A stretch of DNA of 64,000 nt. Source: JAUIAI01 sp963732405 (GTDB taxonomy: Bacteria; Pseudomonadota; Gammaproteobacteria; Burkholderiales; Burkholderiaceae_E). The notes beneath the pieces were generated by a model. It did not search any database and was not told where the DNA came from. It was given only the letters and a program-made list of their open reading frames with translations. Where the stretch lies: contig CAVSZG010000001.1 of the NCBI GenBank assembly GCA_963732405.1, positions 3,286,001 to 3,350,000 of the forward strand. The letters run 5' to 3'. The position numbers and the translations under genes are program-made. This document shows, in pieces, positions 16,293 through 26,600 of this stretch (the first letter of the stretch is position 1; every line of letters starts with the position of its first letter).

Positions 16293-18641
16293 ATGACCTT
16301 GAACCCGATTTCTGAAGAAAGCGCCGCGTCGCCACGCCTTCCCGAGGCATGGCGCCAGCGGCTCGAGATGATGTTGCCGACCGGCGACAAACTTGTCGCC
16401 GGCTTTTTTACCGATTTGGATGCCGCCGGAAGATTTTCATCGGGTTACCTGGCATTAAGTCACACGGCGCTCTGGTTCAAGCCGGCAGACCAGGCAGACT
16501 GGCAGTGCTCGCCGCTTGGTGATGACAGCGAACTGGAGCAACTCGATCATGCCGGCGTCATGCGGCTGACCTTGTGCACGCCAGGCCAGGCGTCAACGGG
16601 CTGGCGGTTCACGCTCGCCTGCGCACCCCGGGCAGTGGGCCTGATCCGGGCTTTCCAGGATCGTGCGGTGATCGCCGCTGCCGTCTCACCCGATTCGGTA
16701 AGTTTTGCCGACAAGCTGCCAGACCCGGACGGGGCCGGCGAGGGCCTGGACGGGGAGTCGCGGGAGGCCGCGCCGGTCTCGACCTGGGTGTTGTTCCGCC
16801 TGTGGCGATTCGCGCGTCCCTATCGGTGGTCGCTGCTGGCCGGGTTTGTCCTCACGCTGGCCTCCACCGCCGCAACGCTGGTGCCCCCCTACATCACGAT
16901 GCCCCTGATGGATCAAATCCTCATTCCCTACCAGAACGGCGTGCCCATCGATGTCGGACTGGTCAGGTGGTATCTGGGCGGCCTGCTCGGGGCAGCGCTG
17001 CTGGCCTGGGCGCTGGGCTGGGCGCGCACCTATATCCTGGCTCTGGTCAGCGAGCGCATCGGTGCGGACCTGCGCACGACAACCTATGAACATCTGCTCA
17101 AACTGTCGCTCGAATATTTCGGGGGCAAGCGCACGGGCGATCTGATGGCGCGCATCGGTTCCGAAACCGACCGGCTCAACGTGTTTCTGTCGCTGCATCT
17201 GCTCGACTTTTTCACCGACGTGCTGATGATCGGCATGACCGCAACCATTCTGGTGTCGATCAATCCCTGGCTGGCGGCCGTGACCTTGATTCCGCTGCCA
17301 TTCATCGCCTGGCTGATTCATCTGGTTCGTGATCGGCTTCGGCATGGATTCGAAAAGGTCGATCGGATCTGGTCGGAGGTGACGAGCGTGCTGGCCGATA
17401 CGATTCCGGGCATCCGGGTGGTCAAGGCGTTTGCCCAGGAGTCGCGCGAGGCGGCGCGTTTCCGGGTGGCCAACAAACACAACCTGGTGATGAATGACCG
17501 GGTCAACCGGGTGTGGTCGCTGTTCACGCCGACCGTAACCCTCATGACCGAGATCGGCTTGTTGATTGTCTGGGGATTCGGCATCTGGCTGATCGCCAAT
17601 GACAGCATCACCGTGGGTGTGCTCACGGCATTTCTCGCCTATATCAGTCGCTTCTACACCCGGCTCGATTCGATGAGCCGCATCGTCTCGGTGACCCAGA
17701 AGGCAGCGGCCGGTGCCAAGCGGATCTTCGATATCCTGGATCATGTGTCCAGCGTGCCCGAACCGGCGAACCCGGTCCAGCTGGGCCGTGTATCGGGCCG
17801 GATCACGGTACGCAATGCCGGGTTTCGTTATGGCAACCGGCCGGTGGTGCGCAATCTGAGCCTGACCATCGAGGCCGGTGAAATGATCGGCCTGGTCGGG
17901 CGAAGCGGCTCGGGCAAGAGCACGCTGGTCAATCTGATCTGTCGGTTCTACGACGTATCCGAGGGCGCGATCCTGATCGATGACCATGACATCCGATCGG
18001 TGGCCATCGCCGATTTCCGACGCAACATCGGTCTGGTGCTCCAGGAGCCGTTTCTGTTTTTTGGCACGATTGCCGAAAACATCGCCTATGGCAAACCGGA
18101 CGCGAGTTTGGACGAGATCGTCGCGGCGGCGCGCGCTGCCCATGCTCATGAGTTCATTCTGCGCCTGCCCCATGGTTATGATTCATTGGTGGGCGAACGG
18201 GGACAGTCACTGTCGGGTGGCGAACGCCAGCGGATCTCGATCGCGCGCGCGTTGTTGATCGATCCGCGCGTGCTGATACTCGACGAGGCCACCTCCGCGG
18301 TCGACACCACCACCGAGAAGGAAATTCAGAAGGCGCTGGATAATTTGGTCAAGGGGCGCACGACCATCGCCATTGCGCATCGCCTGAGTACCTTGCGCAA
18401 GGCCGATCGCCTGGTTGTTCTCGACAAGGGCGAAGTGGTCGAGGTCGGTCCTCATGATGAATTGATCGCGCGCCAGGGGCACTATCACGCGCTCTACATG
18501 GCGCAGCAACGCCAGGCGGCCGAAGAAGAGGAAGCCGCGGCCCTGTTGTCATCGGGCAGGCCGCAGTCGCCCGGTCACAGTGCCCTGATGATGCCGGTGG
18601 ATCAGCCGCCACTCGGTCATGCCGATCGGGGTGTGTCATGA
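16293..18641 (+). CDS. Cyanophycin-metabolism-associated ABC transporter (fused permease/ATPase)
   Basis: The 782-residue exporter-type protein has a soluble N-terminal region (1 to about 160), a six-helix membrane domain (about 170-480; LRTTTYEHLLKLSLEYFGGK is the first coupling region) and an ATPase domain with Walker A VGRSGSGKSTL, signature LSGGERQR and Walker B VLILDEATSAVD. It is MsbA-like in its C-terminal two thirds. Together with the overlapping DUF1854 gene it forms a pair repeatedly found beside cphA genes in betaproteobacteria; its substrate is not known. It diverges from the cphA operon across a 120-160 base region. Oddly, codons 30-39 contain a perfect hairpin with a T-run. Confidence 0.9.
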   Translation: MTLNPISEESAASPRLPEAWRQRLEMMLPTGDKLVAGFFTDLDAAGRFSSGYLALSHTALWFKPADQADWQCSPLGDDSELEQLDHAGVMRLTLCTPGQASTGWRFTLACAPRAVGLIRAFQDRAVIAAAVSPDSVSFADKLPDPDGAGEGLDGESREAAPVSTWVLFRLWRFARPYRWSLLAGFVLTLASTAATLVPPYITMPLMDQILIPYQNGVPIDVGLVRWYLGGLLGAALLAWALGWARTYILALVSERIGADLRTTTYEHLLKLSLEYFGGKRTGDLMARIGSETDRLNVFLSLHLLDFFTDVLMIGMTATILVSINPWLAAVTLIPLPFIAWLIHLVRDRLRHGFEKVDRIWSEVTSVLADTIPGIRVVKAFAQESREAARFRVANKHNLVMNDRVNRVWSLFTPTVTLMTEIGLLIVWGFGIWLIANDSITVGVLTAFLAYISRFYTRLDSMSRIVSVTQKAAAGAKRIFDILDHVSSVPEPANPVQLGRVSGRITVRNAGFRYGNRPVVRNLSLTIEAGEMIGLVGRSGSGKSTLVNLICRFYDVSEGAILIDDHDIRSVAIADFRRNIGLVLQEPFLFFGTIAENIAYGKPDASLDEIVAAARAAHAHEFILRLPHGYDSLVGERGQSLSGGERQRISIARALLIDPRVLILDEATSAVDTTTEKEIQKALDNLVKGRTTIAIAHRLSTLRKADRLVVLDKGEVVEVGPHDELIARQGHYHALYMAQQRQAAEEEEAAALLSSGRPQSPGHSALMMPVDQPPLGHADRGVS
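16381..16409 (+). terminator. Terminator-like hairpin inside the 5' coding region of the ABC transporter
   Basis: Ten bases (CCGGCGACAA) are followed after AC by their exact complement in reverse, then C and six T. This is a textbook intrinsic terminator on the plus strand, about 90 bases inside the ABC transporter gene, where it encodes the residues around GDKLVAGFF. On the minus strand there is no T-run, so it would not stop cphA transcription. Translation by the leading ribosome would be expected to mask it. It could therefore attenuate transcription when translation is weak. Function is inference; the structure is seen directly. Confidence 0.55.
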
Positions 18642-19135
18642 CGCTGCCATTGAACAAAGGGGGGGCGCCGGGATCCGGTATCGGACTGACCCGCGATGCC
18701 GACGGCAACCTGCGTCTGATCGATGGCCAGGGGGTCGGGCATGGTCCGGTGGTGCCGGTGCGGGCCTTTCCGATCGAGTCGCCCGAAACGCACATCTCGA
18801 TCGTCGACAGTGATGGTCGCGAGGTGGCGGCCATCGCTGCGCTGGCCGATCTGGATCCGGACAGCCGGGCCATGATTCAACAGGCGCTGGCCAGTCGCGA
18901 GTTCATGCCCGTGATCGAGCGCATCGAATCGGTCTCGCGTTACGTGACGCCCTGCACCTGGACGGTCAGCACCGACCGGGGCCCAACCGCTTTCGTGCTG
19001 AAGTCGGAGGAGGGGATCCGTCGTCTGCCGCCGGCCCGCCTGTTGATCGCCGATGCCGACGGCATTCAGTATCTGGTGCCCGATACGGGAAAACTGGATG
19101 AGCGCAGCCGCAAGCTGCTGGACCGTTTCATGTAG
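18638..19135 (+). CDS. Cyanophycin-metabolism-associated DUF1854 family protein
   Basis: The 165-residue protein fits DUF1854: FPIESPETHISIVDSDGRE, LDPDSRAMIQQALASREFMP, then ISRYVTP-like VSRYVTPCTWTVSTDRGPT and the ending LLIADADGIQYLVPD. No signal peptide or membrane segment is seen. The function is unknown. Its ATG overlaps the stop of the cyanophycin-linked ABC transporter (ATGA), and this gene pair recurs beside cphA in related bacteria. It is presumably a cytoplasmic partner of that transporter. The identification is firm at family level only. Confidence 0.88.
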   Translation: MTLPLNKGGAPGSGIGLTRDADGNLRLIDGQGVGHGPVVPVRAFPIESPETHISIVDSDGREVAAIAALADLDPDSRAMIQQALASREFMPVIERIESVSRYVTPCTWTVSTDRGPTAFVLKSEEGIRRLPPARLLIADADGIQYLVPDTGKLDERSRKLLDRFM

Positions 19136-19217
19136 GTCGGGGCCCGGGGAAATGCCGCCTGTTACCACGTGTTGGGTGATACTCTGGGCGACCCTTCCAC
19201 CGGATCGATCCTCATCG

Positions 19218-20474
19218 ATGCAGCCCTCAGTCCAGATGTCAGTCGAGCGCTCGCGCGGTCTGGCGCTTCCCGGTGTGCTGGCCGGCCTGTTCCTGATCCT
19301 GGCCGCGGCAGTGGTTGGCTGGTATGTCTCAGGCGGCTCCACCGATCGAGGCAAACAATCCGGATCCCGTGACAGGGGTGAGGTTCGCCAACCGGTCACG
19401 ATTGCGACGGTCAGGCGTCAGGACATGCCGGTCATGGTGCAGGCGGTTGGTACCCTGAGCGCATTGAATACCGCCAATGTGGTGGCCAGGGTCAGTGGTG
19501 AGTTGCAGGCCTTGCACTTTGACGAAGGTGGCCGCGTGTCGGCAGGCCAGTTGCTGGCACAAATCGATCCACGTGTCTATGAGGCCAACGTGGCGCTGGC
19601 CGAAGGATCGCTGGCCAGGGATCGCGCCCAGCTCGATGCCGCGCGTAACGATCTGCGCCGGTATCGCAACCTGGTCAGCAAGGATGGCGTGTCTCGCCAG
19701 CAGGTCGATACCCAGGCTGCCCTGGTGCGTCAGCTCGAAGGTACTGTGCAGAGTGGCGAAGCGACCCTGGCACGCGCGCGCATCGACCTGGACAACACCC
19801 GGGTGACGGCGCCGATCGCCGGCCGGGTCGGCTTGAAGCAGACCGACCTGGGCAACTTTGTGCAACCTGGCTTGAGCGGCGGCGTGGGCATCGTGACCAT
19901 CACCCAGGTTCAGCCCATCGCCCTGCAGTTTTCGATTCCGTCCTCCCGTCTGCCGGTGCTGGATGCGCGCTTGCGCGCCGGGGAGCCAGTGCCGGTTGAA
20001 GCGTGGTCACCCGATGGACAGACCAGGCTGGCGACCGGCTTCGTGGCCTCTATCGATAATTCGATTGATCCGGCCACCGACACGATCCGGGCCAAGGCGC
20101 AGTTCGCCAATGACGATGAATCGCTGTTTCCGAATCAACCGGTCAGCGTACGGCTGCGCCTGGACGTGGTGGCCGATGCATTGACCGTGCCACGCGCGGC
20201 GATCATGCGCGGGGCGCGCGGTTTTTATCTGTACGCGGTCGACAGCGATGATGCTGCGCAGGTGCGCGTGGTCAGTACCGGCATCGTGCATGATGAATGG
20301 ATCGTGGTGCAAGGGCCGATCAAGGAAGGCGAGCGGGTCGTGATCGATGGCGTGGACCGGCTGCGTGCCGGCGCCAAGGTCGAGATCGTGCCCGATGATC
20401 CCGACAAGCGTGTCCAGGCCGGCCCGGCGCACCCGAATCGCCCGGAGCGGCCGCACCGCCGACCGAGCGGATGA
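19218..20474 (+). CDS. mdtA: RND efflux pump periplasmic adaptor (MdtA-like, HlyD family)
   Basis: The roughly 418-residue membrane fusion protein has an N-terminal anchor (LALPGVLAGLFLILAAAVVG), a barrel-sandwich half (VVARVSGELQALHFDEGGRV), a coiled-coil hairpin (about 150-220) and the second half (TRVTAPIAGRVGLKQTDLGN). The C-terminal region, ALTVPRAAIMRGARGFYLYA, is typical of the MdtA/AcrA group. The reading frame is open further upstream but there overlaps the DUF1854 gene. I chose the ATG at MQPSVQ; MSVERS six codons later is also possible, and neither has a clear ribosome binding site. It bridges the two RND subunits that follow to an outer-membrane channel, which is not encoded here. 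Confidence 0.92.
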   Translation: MQPSVQMSVERSRGLALPGVLAGLFLILAAAVVGWYVSGGSTDRGKQSGSRDRGEVRQPVTIATVRRQDMPVMVQAVGTLSALNTANVVARVSGELQALHFDEGGRVSAGQLLAQIDPRVYEANVALAEGSLARDRAQLDAARNDLRRYRNLVSKDGVSRQQVDTQAALVRQLEGTVQSGEATLARARIDLDNTRVTAPIAGRVGLKQTDLGNFVQPGLSGGVGIVTITQVQPIALQFSIPSSRLPVLDARLRAGEPVPVEAWSPDGQTRLATGFVASIDNSIDPATDTIRAKAQFANDDESLFPNQPVSVRLRLDVVADALTVPRAAIMRGARGFYLYAVDSDDAAQVRVVSTGIVHDEWIVVQGPIKEGERVVIDGVDRLRAGAKVEIVPDDPDKRVQAGPAHPNRPERPHRRPSG

Positions 20475-23400
20475 ATCCGTCGCGCCTGTTCATCGAGCGG
20501 CCGGTTGCGACCAGCCTGCTCATGCTGGCCCTGTTGCTCTCCGGACTCATTGCGCTGCGTCTGCTGCCCCTGGCCGCGTTGCCCGAGGTCGACTATCCGA
20601 CCATCGAGGTCAAGACGTTTTATCCGGGTGCCAGCCCGGAGGTCACCGCAGCCACCGTGACTGCGCCATTGGAGCGACAGTTCGGCCAGATGGCCGGACT
20701 CATGCAGATGACCTCGAGCAGTTCGGGTGGCGCATCCGTGATCACCTTGCGGTTCTCGCTGGATCTGCCGCTCGCGGTGGCCGAGCAGGCGGTGCAGGGC
20801 GCGATGAACACGGCGGCCAAGCTGTTGCCGGACGATCTGCCCATGCCGCCCGTCTACAGCAAGGTGAATCCCGCCGATGCGCCGATCATGACATTGGCCA
20901 TCACCTCACCGGGTCTGCCGGCCATCACGGTCCACGAGCTGGTGGAGAACCGGCTGGCACCCCGGCTGGCGCAGATCGACGGCGTGGGCCTGGTCAGCCT
21001 GGGCGGTGGCGCGCGGCCGGCCGTGCGAATCCAGGCCGACCCCTTGTCGCTGGCGCGGCTGAATCTGTCGTTGCAGGATCTGCGCACGGCGATTGCGGCG
21101 GCCAATACCAACGGCGCGAAAGGCGGCTTCGATGGTCCCGAGCGGGCGTCGACGCTCGATGCCAACGGGCAGTTACGCGCCGCCAGCGACTATGCGGCAT
21201 TGATCATTGCCTGGCGAGAGGGCCGTCCGGTGCGACTGCGTGATGTCGCCACAGTCGTTGACGATGCCGAAAACCTGCGGATGTCCGCCTGGGTCGGCAC
21301 GACACCAGGCGTGGTGGTGAACATCCAGCGCCAACCCGGCGCCAATGTGATCCAGACCGTCGACCGGGTACGAAAGCTTTTGCCTGCGCTCGTCGCCGTG
21401 CTGCCCGCATCGGTTGACGTGGCCGTGGTCGCCGATCGCACCGTGACGATCCGCGCCGCCGTGCGCGATACCGTGGTTGAGCTGTTGCTGGCGATCACGC
21501 TGGTGGTGTTGATCAACTTCGTCTTTCTGGGCAATGCGCGCGCCACGCTGATTCCTGGCGTTGTCGTGCCCCTGTCGATCGTGGGCACCTTCGGCGTGAT
21601 GCATCTGGCCGGTTTCTCGATCAACAATCTCACCCTGATGGCGCTCGTGGTGTCGACCGGCTTTGTCATCGATGATGCGATCGTCATGATCGAAAACATC
21701 GCGCGGCACATCGAGCGCGGCAAATCCGCCATGCAGGCCGCTCTGGACGGTGCGCGGCAGATCGCATTCACCATCATCTCGCTGACCGTGTCATTGCTGG
21801 CCGTGTTGATTCCCCTGTTGTTCATGAGCGATGTGGTGGGTCGATTGTTCCGTGAGTTCGCCGTGACCCTGGCGGTGGCGATTCTGTTGTCCGCGATGAT
21901 TTCGCTGACCCTGACTCCGATGATGTGTGCCAGGCTGCTCGACTCATCGGCATCGCTGCACGGCTGCGCAATCGGGCGTCGCGTGGCCCGCTTCTTCGAC
22001 CATGTGGTGGCCGCCTATGGTCGGGGGGTGGTCCGTGTCCTGGATCGCCCCAGACTCACCCTGGCCGGCTTCGCGCTCACGGCGATTGCCACCGTGGTCC
22101 TGTATGGGTGGATTCCGAAGGGCTTCTTTCCGCAGCAGGATACCGGCCTGATCCAGGTGGTGACCGAAGCGCGTCAGGCCAGTTCTTTCGATGCGATGGC
22201 CGAGCGGCAGAGGGCGCTCGCCGGCCTCGTCATGCAGGATCCCGATGTGGCCCATGTGGCGTCCTTCATTGGTGTGGACGGCGTGAACTCGACGCTCAAC
22301 ACCGGCCGCATGCAGATTTCATTGAAACCCTTCGAGGAGCGGTCGGCATCGGCCGCCGACGTGATCGCCCGCTTGTCCGGCCGGATCGCCGCGCTGCCCG
22401 GCATCACGGCCTGGATGCAGCCCGTGCAGGATCTGACCATCGAAGACCGGGTATCGCGCACGCGCTTTCAGTTGTTGATCAGTTCGCCTGACGAGCAGGC
22501 GCTGGTCAGCGCGAATCAACGGCTGCTTGAGCGATTGCGCCAGTCTGCGCAACTGACCGGGGTGGCCAGCGATCGTCTGAATGACGGACTGCAGGCTTTC
22601 GTCGACATCGATCGTGAAGCGGCTGGTCGTCTGGGGGTGAGCGTGGCCGCCATCGATGCGGCACTCTATGATGCGTATGGCCAGCGGCTGATCTCCACGA
22701 TCTACACGCAGGCCAATCAGTATCGCGTGGTGCTCGAGGTGGCGCCCCGGTTCAGGCAGGGACCTTTGGCATTGAACCAGCTCCATGTGACGGCGACCCA
22801 GGCCGGGCCGGACGGATCGACCCGGACCGTACAGGTTCCGCTGTCCTCGGTGGCGCGCTTCAGCGAGCGGCCGGTGGCCCTGGCGGTGAACCGGGTCGGT
22901 CAGTTTCCCGCGGCCACGCTCTCGTTCGATCTCGCGCCGGGCGTGGCCCTGGGCCAGGCTGTCGACGAGATCCGCCGCGTGATCACGGAACTCGACCTGC
23001 CGGCCAGCGTGGAGACGTCTTTCCAGGGGGCGGCAGCCGCATTTACCGACTCGCTGGGCAGCACCTTGTTGCTGATTCTGGCGGCCATCGTGACCATGTA
23101 TATCGTGCTGGGCGTGCTTTACGAGAGCACGCTGCATCCCTTGACGATTCTGTCCACATTGCCCTCGGCCGGCCTGGGCGCATTGCTCGCGCTGCTGGTT
23201 ACCCGGCACGACTTCGGTATCGTTGCCGTGATCGGCATCGTCCTGCTGATCGGCCTGGTCAAGAAGAATGCGATCATCATGATCGATTTCGCACTCGATG
23301 CGCAGCGTCGTCACGGACTCACGCCGCGCGCCGCCATCGAGCAGGCCTGTCTGCTCAGGTTCCGGCCGATTCTGATGACCACGGTTGCTGCGCTGCTCGG

Positions 23401-23602
23401 GGCCCTGCCACTCATGCTGGGCAGTGGCGCCGGTCATGAGCTGCGAAATCCCCTGGGTATCGTGATGGTGGGCGGCCTGATCGTGAGCCAGTTGTTGACG
23501 CTGTTCACCACGCCGGTGATCTACCTCACATTCGCCCGTCAGGCCGAGCGGCTCGCGCATTGGCGTGAGCAGCGCGCCAACCGTCTGCCGGCCGGATCAT
23601 GA
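20471..23602 (+). CDS. mdtB: RND multidrug efflux transporter, MdtB-like
   Basis: The 1043-residue proton-driven pump has the duplicated RND architecture: helix 1 (RPVATSLLMLALLLSGLIAL), first large periplasmic loop, helices 2-6, helix 7, second loop and helices 8-12. The proton-relay pair DD is present in helix 4 (STGFVIDDAIVMIENIARH). The C-terminal GLVKKNAIIMIDFALDAQR is a family hallmark. The start overlaps the adaptor stop (ATGA). With the next gene it should form an MdtBC-type heteromeric trimer that extrudes lipophilic compounds or detergents across the envelope. Confidence 0.95.
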   Translation: MNPSRLFIERPVATSLLMLALLLSGLIALRLLPLAALPEVDYPTIEVKTFYPGASPEVTAATVTAPLERQFGQMAGLMQMTSSSSGGASVITLRFSLDLPLAVAEQAVQGAMNTAAKLLPDDLPMPPVYSKVNPADAPIMTLAITSPGLPAITVHELVENRLAPRLAQIDGVGLVSLGGGARPAVRIQADPLSLARLNLSLQDLRTAIAAANTNGAKGGFDGPERASTLDANGQLRAASDYAALIIAWREGRPVRLRDVATVVDDAENLRMSAWVGTTPGVVVNIQRQPGANVIQTVDRVRKLLPALVAVLPASVDVAVVADRTVTIRAAVRDTVVELLLAITLVVLINFVFLGNARATLIPGVVVPLSIVGTFGVMHLAGFSINNLTLMALVVSTGFVIDDAIVMIENIARHIERGKSAMQAALDGARQIAFTIISLTVSLLAVLIPLLFMSDVVGRLFREFAVTLAVAILLSAMISLTLTPMMCARLLDSSASLHGCAIGRRVARFFDHVVAAYGRGVVRVLDRPRLTLAGFALTAIATVVLYGWIPKGFFPQQDTGLIQVVTEARQASSFDAMAERQRALAGLVMQDPDVAHVASFIGVDGVNSTLNTGRMQISLKPFEERSASAADVIARLSGRIAALPGITAWMQPVQDLTIEDRVSRTRFQLLISSPDEQALVSANQRLLERLRQSAQLTGVASDRLNDGLQAFVDIDREAAGRLGVSVAAIDAALYDAYGQRLISTIYTQANQYRVVLEVAPRFRQGPLALNQLHVTATQAGPDGSTRTVQVPLSSVARFSERPVALAVNRVGQFPAATLSFDLAPGVALGQAVDEIRRVITELDLPASVETSFQGAAAAFTDSLGSTLLLILAAIVTMYIVLGVLYESTLHPLTILSTLPSAGLGALLALLVTRHDFGIVAVIGIVLLIGLVKKNAIIMIDFALDAQRRHGLTPRAAIEQACLLRFRPILMTTVAALLGALPLMLGSGAGHELRNPLGIVMVGGLIVSQLLTLFTTPVIYLTFARQAERLAHWREQRANRLPAGS

Positions 23603-26600
23603 ATCTGTCGGCGCCCTTCATCGTCCGGCCGGTGGCCACCAGTCTGTTGACGATCGGGATCGCCCTGGCCGGGCTCGTGGGCTATCTGAATCTGCCCCTG
23701 GCGTTGTTGCCGCGTGTGGAGTTTCCGACCATTTCAGTCTCGGCCAATCTGCCCGGCGCCAGCCCCGAGACCATGGCGGCCACGGTGGCGACGCCGCTGG
23801 AGCGGGTGCTGGGCACGATCTCGGGCGTGACCGAGATCACCTCGTACTCGTCGGCCGGACGCAGCCAGGTGTCGATCCAGTTCGAACTGAGTCGTGACAT
23901 CGACGATGCCGCGCGTGATGTGCAGGCCGGTATCAATGCGGCGCAGAAGTTGCTGCCCTCCGGCATGCCCTCGCCACCGACCTACTACAAGCGTAATCCG
24001 GCCGACTCGCCGATGATCGTGCTCGCGCTCACCTCCGATACCCTGAGTCGCGGTCAGATGTATGACGCGGCCGCCACCGTGATCGCCCAGGGGATTTCAC
24101 AGATTGAAGGTGTGGGGCAGGTCATGGTCAGTGGCAGCGCGGCGCCGGCGGTGCGCGTCGAGTTGGAGCCGGACCGGCTCGTTGCCCGGGGAATCGGTCT
24201 GGATGCCGTGCGACGAGCCATTCAATCGGCCAGTGTGGCCGGGCCCAAGGGCAGTCTGGACACCGATACGCTGACCTGGCAGATCGGCGCGAATGACCAG
24301 TTGCGAACGGCAGCCGAGTTCGAGCAGGTGATCGTGCAGTCGCGAAACGGCACGGTAGTGCGGCTGGGAGAAGTGGCGACCCTGTCCGACTCGGTTGACA
24401 ATGTCCGGCACTACGGTATTTCGGACGGGCAGGAGTCGGTGCTCGTATTCGTCTACAAGGAAGCGGGCAGCAACATCATTGCCACTGTCGAACGTGTGCA
24501 CCGCATGTTGCCCCGCCTGCGTGCCTCGGTGTCGCCGGCCATCGACTTCACCGAGATCGGCGATCGAACCGTGGGCATCCGCGCCTCATTGCGCGAGGTG
24601 CAGAAGGCGATGGCAGTTGCCGTGGGGCTGGTGGTCGTGGCGGTGTTGTTGTTCCTGCGGGATGCACGCGCCTCGCTGCTGCCCATCGTGGCGGTGCCGG
24701 TTTCACTGGCCGGCACCTTCGCACTGATGGCGGTGTTCGGTTTCACGCTCGACAATCTGTCGGCCATGGCCTTGACCATTGCCGTCGGTTTTGTCGTTGA
24801 TGATGCGATCGTGGTGCTGGAGAACATCTCACGTCATGTCGAGCGCGGCCTGATGCCAATGCAGGCCGCGTTGCGTGGCGCCCGCGAGATCGGCTTCACG
24901 ATCGTATCCATGAGTCTGTCGCTCGCCGCGGTGTTCATTCCGATTCTGGCACTCGGTGGCGTGGTCGGTCGCCTGTTTCACGAGTTTGCGCTGATCACCG
25001 TGGCGGCGATCCTGATCTCCATGCTGGTCTCACTGACCACCACCCCCATGATGGCCGCCGCATTGCTGGTGCCGCGTGAACGCCAGACCGGAGTGCGCCG
25101 TTACCCCATCGCCAGCCGCTTGTTCCGGGCCTATCGTCGTTCGCTCAAATGGGTGTTGCGCCATCAGCCCCTGGCGATGGTGTTGTTGCTCGCCGTAATC
25201 GGGCTCAATGTGCTGCTTTACAACTCGATTCCTAAGGCCTTCTTTCCCAAGCAGGATACCGGCCGTCTCTGGGGCAGCGTGCGTGCCGATCAGAGCAGTT
25301 CCTTCCAGATCATGCGTCAGCGGGTCGATGACTTCTCAGCGGTATTGCGCGCCGATCCGGCGGTCGAGCATGTGAATGGCTACGCAGGCGGCAACCAGAC
25401 CAATTCGGCGCGCTTCTTCATCACCCTGAAGCCGCGTGACGAGCGCGATGCAAGCGCCGAGGTCGTGGTGGCGAGGCTGCGCAAACAGTTGGCCGGTTTT
25501 CCGGGAGTGCGGCTCTATCTGTCGCCCATCCAGGATATCCGCATCGGTGCGCGCGAGGCCAGTACCGATTATTACTACTCCTTGCAGGCCGACGACCTGG
25601 ACGAATTACGAATCTGGGAGCCGCGGGTTCGACGGGCCTTGTCTGCACTGCCCGAACTGATCGACATCGATACCGATCAGCAGGACGACGGCTTGCAGAC
25701 TTCGCTGGTGATCGACCGCGATGCAGCGGCCAGGCTGGGGCTGTCGATGCGCGCCATCGAGAACACCTTGAACGATGCATTCGGTCAGCGCCAGGTTGGT
25801 GTGATCTATCACCCGCTCAATCAGTACCGGGTCGTGATGGAGCTGGCGGCACCGTATCTGCAGAGTCCGGCCGTGCTGGATCAACTCTCTGTCATCAATA
25901 CACGTGGCGAACCGATTGCCTTGTTTTCGTTCGCCCGTATCGAGGCAACCAATACGCCACTGTCCATCAGTCATGAAAACGGCTCGCCCGCGACCACCAT
26001 CAGTTTCGGCCTGCCACTGGGCGGTTCGCTGTCGGCCGCGACCGAGGCGATCGACCGGGCGGTCGCCCGCCTGGCGCTGCCGATTTCGGTTCGTGGCAGT
26101 TTCCAGGGCAATGCCAGCGCGTTTCAGCAATCGCTCTCGTCCCAACCCTTGTTGATCGCCGCGGCCATCCTGACCATCTATTTGTTGCTGGGTATTCTGT
26201 ATGAAAGTCTGCTTCACCCCCTGACCGTATTGTCGACACTGCCCTCGGCCGGCGTGGGCGCCTTGCTGGCCCTGATGCTGTTCGGCGCCGAGTTCTCGAT
26301 CATTGCCCTGATCGGCGTGATCCTGCTGATCGGTATCGTCAAGAAGAACGCGATCATCATGATTGATGTCGCGATCCGGCAGCAGCGCATCACCCGGGGA
26401 TCGGCCGGTGCGGCCATCTTTCGTGCCGCCAACCGGCGGGTTCGACCCATTCTCATGACCACCTTCGCGGGTATCCTGGCCGCTGTGCCGCTGGCCATCG
26501 GATCTGGCGATGGTGCTGAACTGCGCCAGCCACTGGGCATTGCCATCGTGGGTGGCCTGATCGTGAGCCAGTTGCTCACGCTCTATACGACACCGGTGGT

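Noticed and set aside
22319..23560. Minus-strand open frame of 413 codons
   Set aside because: Lies fully inside the RND pump gene; rich in His, Gln, Arg and Gly as typical antisense shadow, with no motif.
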